From Mycolicibacterium austroafricanum (GTDB taxonomy: Bacteria; Actinomycetota; Actinomycetes; Mycobacteriales; Mycobacteriaceae), in the NCBI RefSeq assembly GCF_000612725.1, contig NZ_HG964456.1, positions 1-64,000 on the forward strand: 64,000 bases of DNA. Reading direction: 5' to 3'. Below are positions 51,747-60,740 of the stretch, in pieces. How positions within the stretch are numbered: the first letter of the stretch is position 1; each line of letters starts with the position of its first letter. The notes under the pieces were generated by a model that was not told where the DNA came from, searched no databases, and saw only the letters and a program-made list of their open reading frames with translations. Position numbers and translations under genes: made by a program.

Positions 51747-52483
51747 TGGCCGCTTCCCATTCGGTATCCGACTCCGCGGACGGTGATCACGTAGCGGGGA
51801 TCGGCGGGGTCATCCGCCAATTTGCGGCGCAGATGTCCGATGTGCACGTCGACGAGATGTTCATTGCCACCCCAGGAGTCGCCCCACACGGCCTCGAGGA
51901 GTTGGCGGCGGCTGAAGACCACGGCCGGCCGCGACGATAACGCGGCCAAGATGTCGAACTCGGTGCGGGTGAGCAGAACTGGTTCGTCGTCGATAAATAC
52001 CTGTCGGCCCGCAACGTCGATGGCCAACGGCCCGAAGGCCCGCGGCGGGGGTTCGTCGGCCGCGGTCGCAGCACTGATCGGCGTTGCGACGGTGCGAGGC
52101 CGGCGCAACATGGCGCGGATCCGCGCGACCAATTCGCGGGGACTGAAAGGTTTGGTGACATAGTCGTCGGCACCGACCGACAGGCCCACGATGGTGTCCA
52201 TTTCGGTATCGCGTGCGGTCAGCATCACCACGTAGGCATCGGAGAACGTGCGAAGTTGGCGGCATACCTCCACGCCGTCGATGCCCGGCAACGCGAGGTC
52301 CAAGATGACCACGTCCGGGTCGATCTCACGGGCCTGCGCCAAGGCGTCCGCTCCGCTGTGGGCGAGGCTGACGTCAAACTGCTCGCGTCTGAGGTAGCTC
52401 GCCACGACTTCGGCCAGCGGTACCTCGTCGTCGACCACCAACGCTCGATAACCCGCAGAAGGGGTGGCCGCAGGCTTTTCCAT
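51743..52483 (-). CDS. OmpR-family response regulator
   Basis: A 246-residue regulator. The receiver has the acidic pair D18/D19 and phospho-acceptor D62 (VILDLALPG), a TAR threonine and the KPFSPREL lysine. The winged-helix effector includes LTRTEFDILAALSSRPAVVFSRRQLLEAVW and VDVHIGHLRRKL. It is first in the operon with the kinase. The 11-bp direct repeats at 52529, 49666 and 46583 are the natural candidates for its binding sites, including autoregulation. Confidence 0.93.
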   Translation of the reverse strand: MEKPAATPSAGYRALVVDDEVPLAEVVASYLRREQFDVSLAHSGADALAQAREIDPDVVILDLALPGIDGVEVCRQLRTFSDAYVVMLTARDTEMDTIVGLSVGADDYVTKPFSPRELVARIRAMLRRPRTVATPISAATAADEPPPRAFGPLAIDVAGRQVFIDDEPVLLTRTEFDILAALSSRPAVVFSRRQLLEAVWGDSWGGNEHLVDVHIGHLRRKLADDPADPRYVITVRGVGYRMGSGQ

Positions 52484-52528
52484 GTCCTCATCGTGCCGCC
52501 CCGAAGGGATTCAGGAACCCGCGACCCA

Positions 52529-52550
52529 GGTCTTGAGCAAATCTTCATAA
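52529..52550. promoter_or_regulatory. 11-bp direct repeat before the two-component operon
   Basis: GGTCTTGAGCA followed by AATCTTCATAA keeps the TCTT core in 11-bp phase. It lies between the regulator (minus) and the small gene at 52610 (plus) and could control both. Confidence 0.5.
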
Positions 52551-52609
52551 AACCATCGTCGATTCGCTACTCGACCGCACGAGTGTGGAACGCGAAGGAG
52601 GTGACCCCG

Positions 52610-52837
52610 ATGACGTGGTGGAACGAAGCCGGCGCCCTGTGGGGATGGGGTGGCTGCCTGCTGGCCATCGTGATGCTGCTCGCGTTCTGGGGAGCCGTGA
52701 TCGCTGCGCTGGCGGCTCTGCTCGGGGCGAACAGACCGCAGCGCCGCCAGGACATTGAAATCCAGCGCGACGCTCCGTTGCCCGGCCTCACCGCCGCCGA
52801 TTGCGTCGCAACGACGAAACCCCCGCAACGCCCGTGA
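52610..52837 (+). CDS. Small membrane protein upstream of multicopper oxidase
   Basis: A 75-residue protein with a Trp-rich start (MTWWNEAGALWGWGG), one helix and a short polar tail. AAGGAGG lies seven bases before the ATG. Its stop overlaps the GTG of the oxidase gene, so the two are coupled. It resembles the SHOCT membrane proteins at 29051 and 54505 but lacks a recognisable SHOCT helix. Role unknown. Confidence 0.7.
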   Translation: MTWWNEAGALWGWGGCLLAIVMLLAFWGAVIAALAALLGANRPQRRQDIEIQRDAPLPGLTAADCVATTKPPQRP

Positions 52838-54399
52838 ACCGTCAAAGCGTCGGCACGAAGATATTGACACGACGCACGTTTCTCGCGGCCACCCTCGCCG
52901 CCAGTACCGCGGCCATGGCCGCGTGCGGAAAGCCCACAAGTGTCAACCCGGCTACGGATCCGATCGCGGTCGCCGAAGCCGCGCGGCCCCACACCGGGCG
53001 CACCGTCACCGCGGCGTTGACACCTGGGCCGGCGGACATCGACCTAGGCGGACCCGTCGCCCGCACACTGGCGTACAACAACAGCGTTCCCGGACCGTTG
53101 ATCCGCGCCAACGTCGGCGACGAACTGGCGATCAGCGTCACCAACGGTCTGGACCACCCGTCTTCGCTGCACTGGCATGGCATCGCGCTGCGCAACGACA
53201 TGGATGGCGCAACGCCGGCGACCCCGAACATCGACCCGTCATCGACTTTTACCTACCGGTTCTCCGCGCCTCATCCCGGTACCTACTGGGCACACCCGCA
53301 CACCGGCCTCGACGCCGACTACGGGCTCTACGCGCCGGTCATCATCGACGATGCCGCCGAGCCGGGACGCTACGACGCCGAGTGGATCGTGGTGCTCGAT
53401 GACTGGACCGACGGCATTGGCTCCAGCCCGCAGCAGCTCTACGACGGGCTGCGTCCCGTAACGGGGGCCGGCGGCCACTCGGGTGGCATGCCCGGCATGA
53501 GCGGAACACCTGGAATGCCAGGGGTTCCCGGTGTCGGCGGCGTGGGCGCGAGCCAGCTTCTCGGGGGCGACGCGGGTGACGTCAGCTACCCCTTCTACCT
53601 GGCGAACGGTCGCATTCCGGCGGCACCGACCACTCTCACCGCTCGCCCTGGGCAGCGGATAAGGATGCGGATCATCAACGCCGCCTCCGATACCGCATTT
53701 CGGGTCGCGTTGGCCGGGCACCGGATGACCGTCACCCACACCGACGGCTTCCCTGTGGTGCCGACCGAGGTGGACGCGCTGCTGATCGGCATGGGTGAGC
53801 GCTATGACGCGCTCATCACCACCGGTGACGGCGTGTTCCCCTTTGTCGCTTCGGCCGAAGGGAAGAACGCGCTCGCGCGAGCCCTACTGTCGACCGGCGC
53901 CGGTGCCGCACCCGATCCGACGTTCATGCCACCCGAACTGCAGCGCCGGGTCGGCACCGTCGGCGTGTTCACCGCCGCGCCCGAGGCGGTCTTGGATGTC
54001 AGCAGGGCCGATGTCGCTCTGTCGGCCCGGCTTTCCGGTTCCATGGCGTCCTACGACTGGACGATCAACGGCAGACCGTTCGAAGACACCGTCCCACTGA
54101 CTGTGATGCAAGGCCAGAAGGCGACGTTGACCTTCACCAATACCACCATGATGTGGCATCCCATGCACCTGCACGGCCACACCTTTCAAGTGATCAAGCC
54201 GGACGGGACTCCGGGCCCACGCAAGGACACTGTCATCGTTCTGCCGATGCAAGAGCTGACGGTGGCGCTCGCCGCCGACAACCCGGGCGTCTGGATGATG
54301 CACTGCCACAACACCTATCACCAGGAAGCCGGCATGATGACGAGCCTGAACTACTCGCCCCAACCCGGTGCCGCGCCTTCGCACGGTCAGCGGCAATGA
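52834..54399 (+). CDS. Multicopper oxidase (MmcO-like)
   Basis: A 521-residue exported oxidase with a twin-arginine signal (LTRRTFLAATLAAS) ending at a lipobox-like MAAC. All four copper-ligand motifs are present: LHWHGI, WAHPHTG, HPMHLHGH and MMHCHNTYHQEAGM, giving type 1, 2 and 3 sites. A Met/Gly-rich insertion (GGMPGMSGTPGMPG) is typical of cuprous oxidases. It would oxidise Cu(I) to Cu(II) outside the membrane. The start GTG 52834 overlaps the previous stop; an open frame extends to 52801. Confidence 0.93.
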   Translation: MNRQSVGTKILTRRTFLAATLAASTAAMAACGKPTSVNPATDPIAVAEAARPHTGRTVTAALTPGPADIDLGGPVARTLAYNNSVPGPLIRANVGDELAISVTNGLDHPSSLHWHGIALRNDMDGATPATPNIDPSSTFTYRFSAPHPGTYWAHPHTGLDADYGLYAPVIIDDAAEPGRYDAEWIVVLDDWTDGIGSSPQQLYDGLRPVTGAGGHSGGMPGMSGTPGMPGVPGVGGVGASQLLGGDAGDVSYPFYLANGRIPAAPTTLTARPGQRIRMRIINAASDTAFRVALAGHRMTVTHTDGFPVVPTEVDALLIGMGERYDALITTGDGVFPFVASAEGKNALARALLSTGAGAAPDPTFMPPELQRRVGTVGVFTAAPEAVLDVSRADVALSARLSGSMASYDWTINGRPFEDTVPLTVMQGQKATLTFTNTTMMWHPMHLHGHTFQVIKPDGTPGPRKDTVIVLPMQELTVALAADNPGVWMMHCHNTYHQEAGMMTSLNYSPQPGAAPSHGQRQ

Positions 54400-54504
54400 G
54401 GCCCAAAGACCTTGAAGCGCAGTGCTCTTGGCCCTGTCGGGACGAGACGCAAACCGTAAGACTGTGGCCTATCGGCCACGGATACATCAAGAGGAGGAAC
54501 GGTC

Positions 54505-54759
54505 ATGATGTTTTGGTACGACCACGACATGGGTTGGTGGGGATACGCGGGGATGGGCGTCGGGATGGTGCTGTTCTGGGGCTTGATCATCGTCGGTATC
54601 GTCGCTCTGATCAGATACACCACGGGCAGCCCGCAAGCGCCACGCGGTGACGCGCCCACAGCCGAACAACTGCTAGCGGCGCGATTCGCCAGTGGCGAGA
54701 TCGACGAAACGCAGTACCGCGAACGATTGGCGATACTGCGCGAGGCTGTGCGCCGATAA
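54505..54759 (+). CDS. SHOCT-domain small membrane protein
   Basis: An 84-residue protein with an aromatic/Met-rich N-terminus (MMFWYDHDMGWWGYAGMG), one helix, and a C-terminal SHOCT segment (LLAARFASGEIDETQYRERL). GAGGAGG precedes the ATG. It likely belongs to the oxidase operon. The Met/His/Asp start may bind copper. Confidence 0.75.
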   Translation: MMFWYDHDMGWWGYAGMGVGMVLFWGLIIVGIVALIRYTTGSPQAPRGDAPTAEQLLAARFASGEIDETQYRERLAILREAVRR

Positions 54760-54775
54760 CTGACGCCAGCGCCAA

Positions 54776-54806
54776 GCCCGCGGCGGGGGAGTCCCGCGCC
54801 GCGGGC
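54776..54806. terminator. Bidirectional hairpin between convergent operons
   Basis: GCCCGCGGCG and CGCCGCGGGC form a perfect 10-bp stem with an 11-base loop. It lies 17 bases after the SHOCT gene and 35 bases beyond the copA stop on the other strand. There is no U-run, as is common for actinobacterial terminators. Confidence 0.6.
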
Positions 54807-54840
54807 GTATTCGCTAAAGCGTGAGGTGCCCAGCCTGGGG

Positions 54841-57189
54841 TTATGGTGCGGTGTGGGCCCTGCGGTACTCGTCGCCCCCTGGCGGCACTGTCGCAACGTG
54901 GACGTCTTCCGTCTGCCCAGGGGATGCGCTGCTGGTGAACCGGCGAAGCCGCAGGCTGTTGCTGACCACGAAGACCGAGCTGAAGGCCATTGCGGCGCCG
55001 GCGATCAGCGGATTGAGTAGGCCCAGTGCCGCTAAGGGAAGTGCGGCGACGTTATAGGCGAAGGCCCAGAACAGGTTTCCCTTGATGGTCCTCAGGGTTG
55101 ACCGGGCCAATCGAATGGCGTCGGCGGCTGCGCGCAAATCCCCGCGCACCAGTGTCAGGTCGGATGCCTCGATGGCGACGTCGGATCCGGTGCCCATCGC
55201 CAGGCCCAGATCGGCCTGTACCAGTGCGGCGGCATCGTTGACGCCGTCGCCGACCATGGCGACGGTTCGCCCCTGCGCTTGCAGGCATTTGATGGTGTCG
55301 ACTTTGTCGGCAGGGAGGACTTCGGCGATCACGTCGTCGGGGTCGATGCCGACCTCTGCGGCGACGGCGAGGGCGGCGCGCCGATTGTCGCCGGTCAGCA
55401 GAAACGGACGCAGGCCGAGCTTGCGGAACTGGCCGATGGCGTCCGCGGAGGTGCCCTTCACCGTGTCGGCGACGACGATGACGCCGCGCACCGCCCCGTC
55501 CCAGGCCACCCATACCGGGGTGTGGCCCTGGGACTGAGCGTGTTCGGCGGCGGAGGTGAGGTCGTCGGGGGCTGTCAGCGACCAGTCGTCGGTAAGCCAG
55601 CTGAGCCGTCCAACCAGGACCGCATGGCCGGCGACGACGCCGGTGACGCCGTAGCCGTTGTGGTTGGAGAAGTCTTCGACCGCTGGCAGCGTGCCGCCGG
55701 CGGCTGCTGAGGCGGCGATCGCTTCCGCGATGGGGTGTTGAGACGCGCTCTCCAAGGCTCCCGCGAACTCGAGGAGCTCATCGGAGTTCTGGCCTGCGCC
55801 GGGATGCACCCCCACGAGACTCATGCGGCCGGTGGTGACGGTTCCGGTCTTGTCGAGCACGATGGTGTCGACTCGGCGGGTGGACTCGAGCACCTGCGGT
55901 CCCTTGATCAGGATGCCCAGTTGGGCGCCGCGGCCGGTGCCGACCATGAGGGCGGTGGGGGTGGCCAGGCCGAGCGCGCAGGGGCAGGCGATGATCAGGA
56001 CGGCGACTGCCGCGGTGAATGCGACTGTCGCTGAATGGCCGGTGAGCAGCCAGGCCGCCAGCGTTGCGACCGACAGCGCCAGGACGATGGGTACGAAGAC
56101 CGCCGAGACCCGGTCGGCCAGGCGCTGTACCGATGCCTTGCCGTTCTGGGCGTCTTCGACCAGGCGCGCCATCTGCGCGAGTTGGGTGTCGGCGCCGATT
56201 CGGGTGGCGCGGACGAGCAGTCGGCCACCGGCGTTGACGGTGGCACCGGTGACGTGGTCGCCGGGACGGACCTCGACGGGCACGGATTCCCCGGTGAGCA
56301 TCGATGCGTCGACTGCCGACGAGCCGTCGGTCACGACCCCGTCGGTGGCGATCTTCTCACCCGGTCGCACCACGAATACGTCTCCGACGCTGAGTTCTGC
56401 TGTTGGAATGCGGATTTCGGTACCGTTGCGCACGACGGCGACGTCTTTGGCGCCCATGTCGAGCAGGGCCCGCAGCGCGGCACCGGATCGTGTCTTGGCG
56501 CGCGCCTCGAAGTAGCGGCCGGCCAGAATGAACACCGTCACCGCGGCGGCGACTTCGAGGTAGATGTGCTCGGTCTCGGAACCCGCGTCGGGTAGCAGAC
56601 TGAAGGCCATCCTCATCCCCGGCATGCCGGCGTGTCCGATGAACAGCGCCCACAGTGACCACAGGTACGCGGCGCTGACGCCCAGTGAGATCAGGGTGTC
56701 CATCGTGGCGGCGCGGTGGCGGGCGTTGGCCCAGGCTGCGCGGTGAAACGGCAGGGCGCCCCACACCACGACGGGAGAGGCCAAGGTCAGCGCGAGCCAT
56801 TGCCAGTTGGTGAATTGCAGTGCGGGGATCATCGACATCGCGATCACGGGCACGGTCAGCACCAGGGAGATCAGCAATCGGCTCCGCAAGGAGTCGGCTT
56901 CGCCCGCGTCCGGGCCGGAATCGGTCGGGGCCGCGTCGTTCGGCGCCGCGGGGGCGGTTGCGGTGTAGCCGGTCGCTTCCACCGCGGCGATCAACACTGC
57001 CGGATCGACGGAGTTGGGGTAGTCCACCTTGGCCTTTTCGGTCGCGTAGTTGACGCTGGCCTCGACCCCATCGATCTTGTTCAGTTTCTTTTCGATCCGG
57101 GCTGCACATGATGCACAGGTCATCCCGCCGATCGACAACTCGATGCTGTGGGGTTGATCGACACCGACGATGTGATTCGGCAGGCTCAT
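54841..57189 (-). CDS. copA: Cu(I)-exporting P1B-1 ATPase
   Basis: A 782-residue ATPase with one N-terminal HMA domain (GGMTCASC, cysteines C25 and C28) and eight helices. The copper motif is CPC (C402-C404), and the helix 7/8 signatures AYNVAAL and MAFSSVFVVSN are those of P1B-1 pumps. The core has TGES, DKTGT and GDGVNDAA. It would pump Cu(I) out of the cytoplasm, fed by CopZ. It is last in the csoR-copZ-copA series on the minus strand and close in plan to mycobacterial CtpV. Confidence 0.95.
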   Translation of the reverse strand: MSLPNHIVGVDQPHSIELSIGGMTCASCAARIEKKLNKIDGVEASVNYATEKAKVDYPNSVDPAVLIAAVEATGYTATAPAAPNDAAPTDSGPDAGEADSLRSRLLISLVLTVPVIAMSMIPALQFTNWQWLALTLASPVVVWGALPFHRAAWANARHRAATMDTLISLGVSAAYLWSLWALFIGHAGMPGMRMAFSLLPDAGSETEHIYLEVAAAVTVFILAGRYFEARAKTRSGAALRALLDMGAKDVAVVRNGTEIRIPTAELSVGDVFVVRPGEKIATDGVVTDGSSAVDASMLTGESVPVEVRPGDHVTGATVNAGGRLLVRATRIGADTQLAQMARLVEDAQNGKASVQRLADRVSAVFVPIVLALSVATLAAWLLTGHSATVAFTAAVAVLIIACPCALGLATPTALMVGTGRGAQLGILIKGPQVLESTRRVDTIVLDKTGTVTTGRMSLVGVHPGAGQNSDELLEFAGALESASQHPIAEAIAASAAAGGTLPAVEDFSNHNGYGVTGVVAGHAVLVGRLSWLTDDWSLTAPDDLTSAAEHAQSQGHTPVWVAWDGAVRGVIVVADTVKGTSADAIGQFRKLGLRPFLLTGDNRRAALAVAAEVGIDPDDVIAEVLPADKVDTIKCLQAQGRTVAMVGDGVNDAAALVQADLGLAMGTGSDVAIEASDLTLVRGDLRAAADAIRLARSTLRTIKGNLFWAFAYNVAALPLAALGLLNPLIAGAAMAFSSVFVVSNSLRLRRFTSSASPGQTEDVHVATVPPGGDEYRRAHTAP

Positions 57190-57228
57190 GCTCTGTCCTT
57201 TGGGTTCGGGGTTCGCGCAAGGTGAGTG

Positions 57229-57471
57229 CTAGCGAGGTTGATCGGTGGATAGGCGGTAGTCGCCGGCCTCGTCGAGTGCGGTGGCGACCTGCGCCACGGT
57301 CAGTGGTGTGTCGCTGGAAACCGTCACGGTGGAGATGCCTCCGGCAACCAGATCGACATGAACGTCGGTGACACCGGTGAGTGCGCCGAGTTCTGCGCTC
57401 ACCGCGGCGATGCAGTGGCTGCAGGTCATGCCGGTCACGGCGTAGGACTTGGTGGTTGTGGTCGTGCTCAT
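57229..57471 (-). CDS. copZ: CopZ-like copper chaperone
   Basis: An 80-residue HMA-fold protein with VTGMTCSHC as the Cu(I) site. Start is ATG 57471 with AAGGAG six bases before. The frame stays open upstream to ATG 57588, adding 39 residues that include GCSCCAP. This may be a real Cys-rich extension with a weak ribosome site of its own, or only a leader. It lies between csoR and copA and would shuttle Cu(I) to CopA. Confidence 0.9.
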   Translation of the reverse strand: MSTTTTTKSYAVTGMTCSHCIAAVSAELGALTGVTDVHVDLVAGGISTVTVSSDTPLTVAQVATALDEAGDYRLSTDQPR

Positions 57472-57633
57472 GGCGTTCTCCTTGACCGATGCTGGTGGGT
57501 GTGTGTCCGAGGACCTCGGTGCGCAGCAACTGCAGCCCGAGGAGGTGGGGGGAATCAGGGGCAGGGTGGCGGTGAGCTGTCGGGTCATTTCTGGCCACTT
57601 TCGCTTGCGGGATGGGCGGTTTCGGATGTGTGC

Positions 57634-57927
57634 TCAGGAACGGACGAGACGCGCGATTGCTGCCGAGGCTTCATCGATCTTCTGCTCGGCGATGTCGCCG
57701 CCCTGGTGGACTGCGTCACGGACGCAATGGGACAGATGTTCGTCGAGAAGCGACAACGCCACCGACTCCAACGCTTTGGTTGCCGCCGATATCTGGGTGA
57801 GCACGTCAATGCAGTAGGCGTCCTCGTCGACCATGCGCGCAAGGCCACGGACCTGCCCCTCAATTCTGCGCAGTCGCTTGAGATGTGCGTCCTTCGAGGC
57901 TGCATACCCGGGTGTCTTCGTATCCAT
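57634..57927 (-). CDS. csoR: CsoR copper-sensing repressor
   Basis: A 97-residue all-helical regulator with the CsoR fingerprint RLRRIEGQVRGLARMV and the Cu(I) ligands C39, H64 and C68. GGAGGAG precedes the ATG. Two palindromes at 57943-57986 lie directly upstream. Copper binding should release DNA and induce csoR-copZ-copA. Confidence 0.95.
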   Translation of the reverse strand: MDTKTPGYAASKDAHLKRLRRIEGQVRGLARMVDEDAYCIDVLTQISAATKALESVALSLLDEHLSHCVRDAVHQGGDIAEQKIDEASAAIARLVRS

Positions 57928-57942
57928 GACTCCTCCTCCCTA

Positions 57943-57986
57943 ATACCCCATAGGGGTATAAGAAGCAATATACCCCTATGGGGTAT
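57943..57986. promoter_or_regulatory. Two mirrored CsoR-type operators
   Basis: ATACCCCATAGGGGTAT (57943-57959) and ATACCCCTATGGGGTAT (57970-57986) are exact reverse complements of each other, with centres 27 bp apart. The C/G-run dyad is typical of CsoR sites. Confidence 0.85.
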
Positions 57987-58154
57987 CAATCTGTCAAGGG
58001 GCCAACGTCACCAGAAGTGCGACGGATACCTCAGCTGCATAACCGGGCCCGCCCGCGTGGGCGTCGAGGGTGTGCAATTCAGCGCGCCGACTGGCCCTCC
58101 CGCGTGCGGCGCATCAGCCCGCCGCATGATCATCAAGCCGACCCGCCCCGTTGC

Positions 58155-58682
58155 TCATGGGTTCCCGCGCGGGTCGATTACTTTGGCCGCACCTGATTCC
58201 ATGTGATTCCTGAGCTGCCAGATGTTGGAGCCGACCATGTAGGTGTTGATCGCAGGATCTGGTGTGATCTTCAGGAAGCAGATTCGCGTTTCGCCGCGGC
58301 GGTAAGACTCTTCGTAAGCCTTGAGGATTCGGCGGCCTATCCAGAACTGGCGGAAGGCATCCCGCCCTTCGTCGTCAGTCCAGTCGAGGATCTTCGCGTG
58401 TCCGCTCAACTGGAGGGTTGCTGGTGGGAGGAACCACAGGAGCCGCCTCGGCAGCGGAACCACGAGCGAGACCCGCGGATGCCGCACGACATTGCGCGCC
58501 TTCTTCAGGTGCCGGCGGGTCATAACGAAGATGGAGATGGCACCGCCGAGCTCAGACACGCGGTAGTTGACTCCCGCTGAGCACGGTTTGCCCTCTTCGT
58601 CGGTCGTCGAAAGTACCGCAAACGTTTGCTTCCGTAGATGGCCGAGAACCAGCTCGAACGTGACAGGGTGATCCTTCACCAT
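58155..58682 (-). CDS. PNPOx-like FMN-binding split-barrel protein
   Basis: A 175-residue protein with the split-barrel pattern LRKQTFAVLSTTDEEGKPCSAGVNYRV, FVMTRRHLKKARNVVRHPRVSLVVPLP and a GHAKILDW segment. Relatives bind FMN or F420 and reduce or detoxify small molecules. It is the last gene of the minus-strand series that starts at 62474 but is separated by 150 bases from the one before, so it may have its own promoter. Confidence 0.78.
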   Translation of the reverse strand: MVKDHPVTFELVLGHLRKQTFAVLSTTDEEGKPCSAGVNYRVSELGGAISIFVMTRRHLKKARNVVRHPRVSLVVPLPRRLLWFLPPATLQLSGHAKILDWTDDEGRDAFRQFWIGRRILKAYEESYRRGETRICFLKITPDPAINTYMVGSNIWQLRNHMESGAAKVIDPRGNP

Positions 58683-58833
58683 GACGCCCGGCGGCTCGGT
58701 GACCGACGAAGCGCGGTATTCATGTGCACCCGCCGACCCATGTGTTGCGGGACTCGTTGGAAAGAGCCCGTGGCGTGGACGCCGGGGTGCTTACAGGGAC
58801 GAGGCACCTGCCCGGCCCACTCCCGAACACAGG

Positions 58834-59241
58834 TCACGACACCACCGCCATCAGGGTCGCCACGATCCAGAGTGCCGCCGCAGCGGAGAGCGGCCACCGA
58901 AATGTGGAGTGCAGCGCGAAATTCACCAACGCCATAACCCCAATCGACGATGCGCCGGTGACCGCCAGCACCGCGACCGCCGACGACTCGGCGTTGCGAA
59001 TGTCAGTGGCTGCCAGGTAGATGGTGAGTGTTCCGGTAGCCACTGCGTATCCGCCAAGGACGATGAACACCAGACGCAACCACCCACGCAGGCTCGGTAC
59101 GGCAGCATCGATCTCGTCCGGGGTGCGGCGTAGATAGCGCAAGTCCTCGGGCAGCAGAGCAGGCCGGGCCAACCGAAAGAACCCGCCAATCCCGACGAGG
59201 ATCGCGCCACCGACGCCGAACAGCCATGCGGCGGCGATCAT
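58834..59241 (-). CDS. Four-helix membrane protein
   Basis: A 135-residue protein with four predicted helices and a loop YLRRTPDEIDAAVPSLRGWL. Its ATG overlaps the permease stop (ATGA), so it is part of the ABC operon. No family recognised; perhaps an accessory subunit of the transporter. Confidence 0.68.
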   Translation of the reverse strand: MIAAAWLFGVGGAILVGIGGFFRLARPALLPEDLRYLRRTPDEIDAAVPSLRGWLRLVFIVLGGYAVATGTLTIYLAATDIRNAESSAVAVLAVTGASSIGVMALVNFALHSTFRWPLSAAAALWIVATLMAVVS

Positions 59242-60740
59242 CAGGTCGACTTCCCGCCGCGGGTGAGGACCACTGAGGCTACGATCAATAGCCCACCCAG
59301 CCAGACGAACCCAGTTAGTAATGGCCAGGTTTCGTCGAAACGCGAGGTGAGACTGGTATCAAATAGCAACCTGGTCACGCCGTACCCGGGAAGAAACTGG
59401 GCCCACTCCTGAGATACAGGGCGAAGCATCGGACTTTGGATGATTCCCAGGTCGAGAAAAGGGATCAAGAATGCGACGAACACCCCCGCGACCTTGCCCA
59501 GCAGTGGCCCGATGACTACACCGATCAGGGCGTAGATGGCGGTGATCAGCAGGTTGGCAGCAATGTAGCCCGGCCACTGCCTGGCGTCGAAGACGGTCGC
59601 GGTAACCCCCATGGTGGCCGCCGTGATGACGATGGCGGCTACGGCGACCACGCCCAATCGGGCAGCCAGCACCACGCCAGTGCGGTAGCCGGCCAGCCGC
59701 AGGCGTCGGTCCCCGCCGGCAGCATCGACCACTACGAACATCCCAACCAGTGCAGCCAGCGCACCGATGCCGATCGGGGCCATCGCTCCGGCGTGTACCT
59801 CGGGAAACCAGAACGACTGGTTTGAAACGGCGCCGTTCTCGGTGACCGACACCATTAGAGATCGCCCCGGCGTGGTCACCTTCGACAGCAGCACGAACGC
59901 CGCCGGCACAATAACTAGCAGCACCAGCAGCACGCCGTTTCGCCGCAGATCGACCAGACCGAACCTCAGCGCAGTCGGTAACTGGCCGGCCGTGCGCTGA
60001 CGCCGTCGCGCGGTGCGAGAACCCGCCGCCACCAACGCGCCGGCCACAGCAAGAGCGCCGAGCATCCAAACCGAGGCGAGGCCGAGATCGCCGAGCCGTC
60101 CAGCGTGGTGCGAGGGCGTGTCGACCATCCACAACGTGACGAAGTGAGTGGGAAACCAGCGAGTGAACACGTAATCGCCGCCGCTGCCGGCAGGCCCGAC
60201 GAACACGTCGATCATCCAGATCAACAAGATGATCACCGCACCGTTGACCGGATTGGCAACCGCTATCCCTACTAGCGCACCGATCGCCAGGTAGATGACG
60301 GAGAACATCAGCGTACCGACGATCACCCGGACCGGATGGTCGATACCGACACGCACGGCCAACGCGGCGAGCGCCACTCCCGAGACGAGTCCCGCCATGA
60401 GCAGACCGGTGCCCGCCCGGGCAGCGAGCAACCGCGCCGTTGGTAAGCCGACCAGTTGCAACCGCTTGTCCGCGCGTCGCGCCGAGCGGATCTGGAAGTA
60501 CATTGCGAGCCCCGACAGGAAGCCAGCTGCCCAGCCGGCGGTCGCCGTTTGGGTTGCGATGCCGGGTCGTCCCCGTAACAGTTCCATCGCGTCGGCGATC
60601 GAACCGGCCGCGACCAGCACGAACACGAGCGGCACCAGGACCAGCATGATCAGGTTCACCGGGTTGCGGACATAGTCGGCGATGAAGCTGCGGGTCAGCA
60701 GCAGCGTCGGCCGCCACTGCTCATGGGCTGCGGTCGTCAC
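59241..60740 (-). CDS. ABC exporter permease, two-module
   Basis: A 499-residue membrane protein with about 12 helices arranged as two similar halves (YVRNPVNLIMLVLVPLVFVLV and DLRRNGVLLVLLVIVPAAFVLL begin the modules). This is the ABC-2-type fused permease. GTG 60740 is chosen (AGGGGG upstream), overlapping the ATPase end by 20 bases. With the ATPase it forms a full exporter. The substrate is unknown. Confidence 0.85.
   Translation of the reverse strand: MTTAAHEQWRPTLLLTRSFIADYVRNPVNLIMLVLVPLVFVLVAAGSIADAMELLRGRPGIATQTATAGWAAGFLSGLAMYFQIRSARRADKRLQLVGLPTARLLAARAGTGLLMAGLVSGVALAALAVRVGIDHPVRVIVGTLMFSVIYLAIGALVGIAVANPVNGAVIILLIWMIDVFVGPAGSGGDYVFTRWFPTHFVTLWMVDTPSHHAGRLGDLGLASVWMLGALAVAGALVAAGSRTARRRQRTAGQLPTALRFGLVDLRRNGVLLVLLVIVPAAFVLLSKVTTPGRSLMVSVTENGAVSNQSFWFPEVHAGAMAPIGIGALAALVGMFVVVDAAGGDRRLRLAGYRTGVVLAARLGVVAVAAIVITAATMGVTATVFDARQWPGYIAANLLITAIYALIGVVIGPLLGKVAGVFVAFLIPFLDLGIIQSPMLRPVSQEWAQFLPGYGVTRLLFDTSLTSRFDETWPLLTGFVWLGGLLIVASVVLTRGGKST

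Noticed and set aside
56357..57598. A 413-codon minus-strand frame over copA and copZ
   Set aside because: Arg-rich shadow frame with no domain; copA and copZ are in the correct frame.
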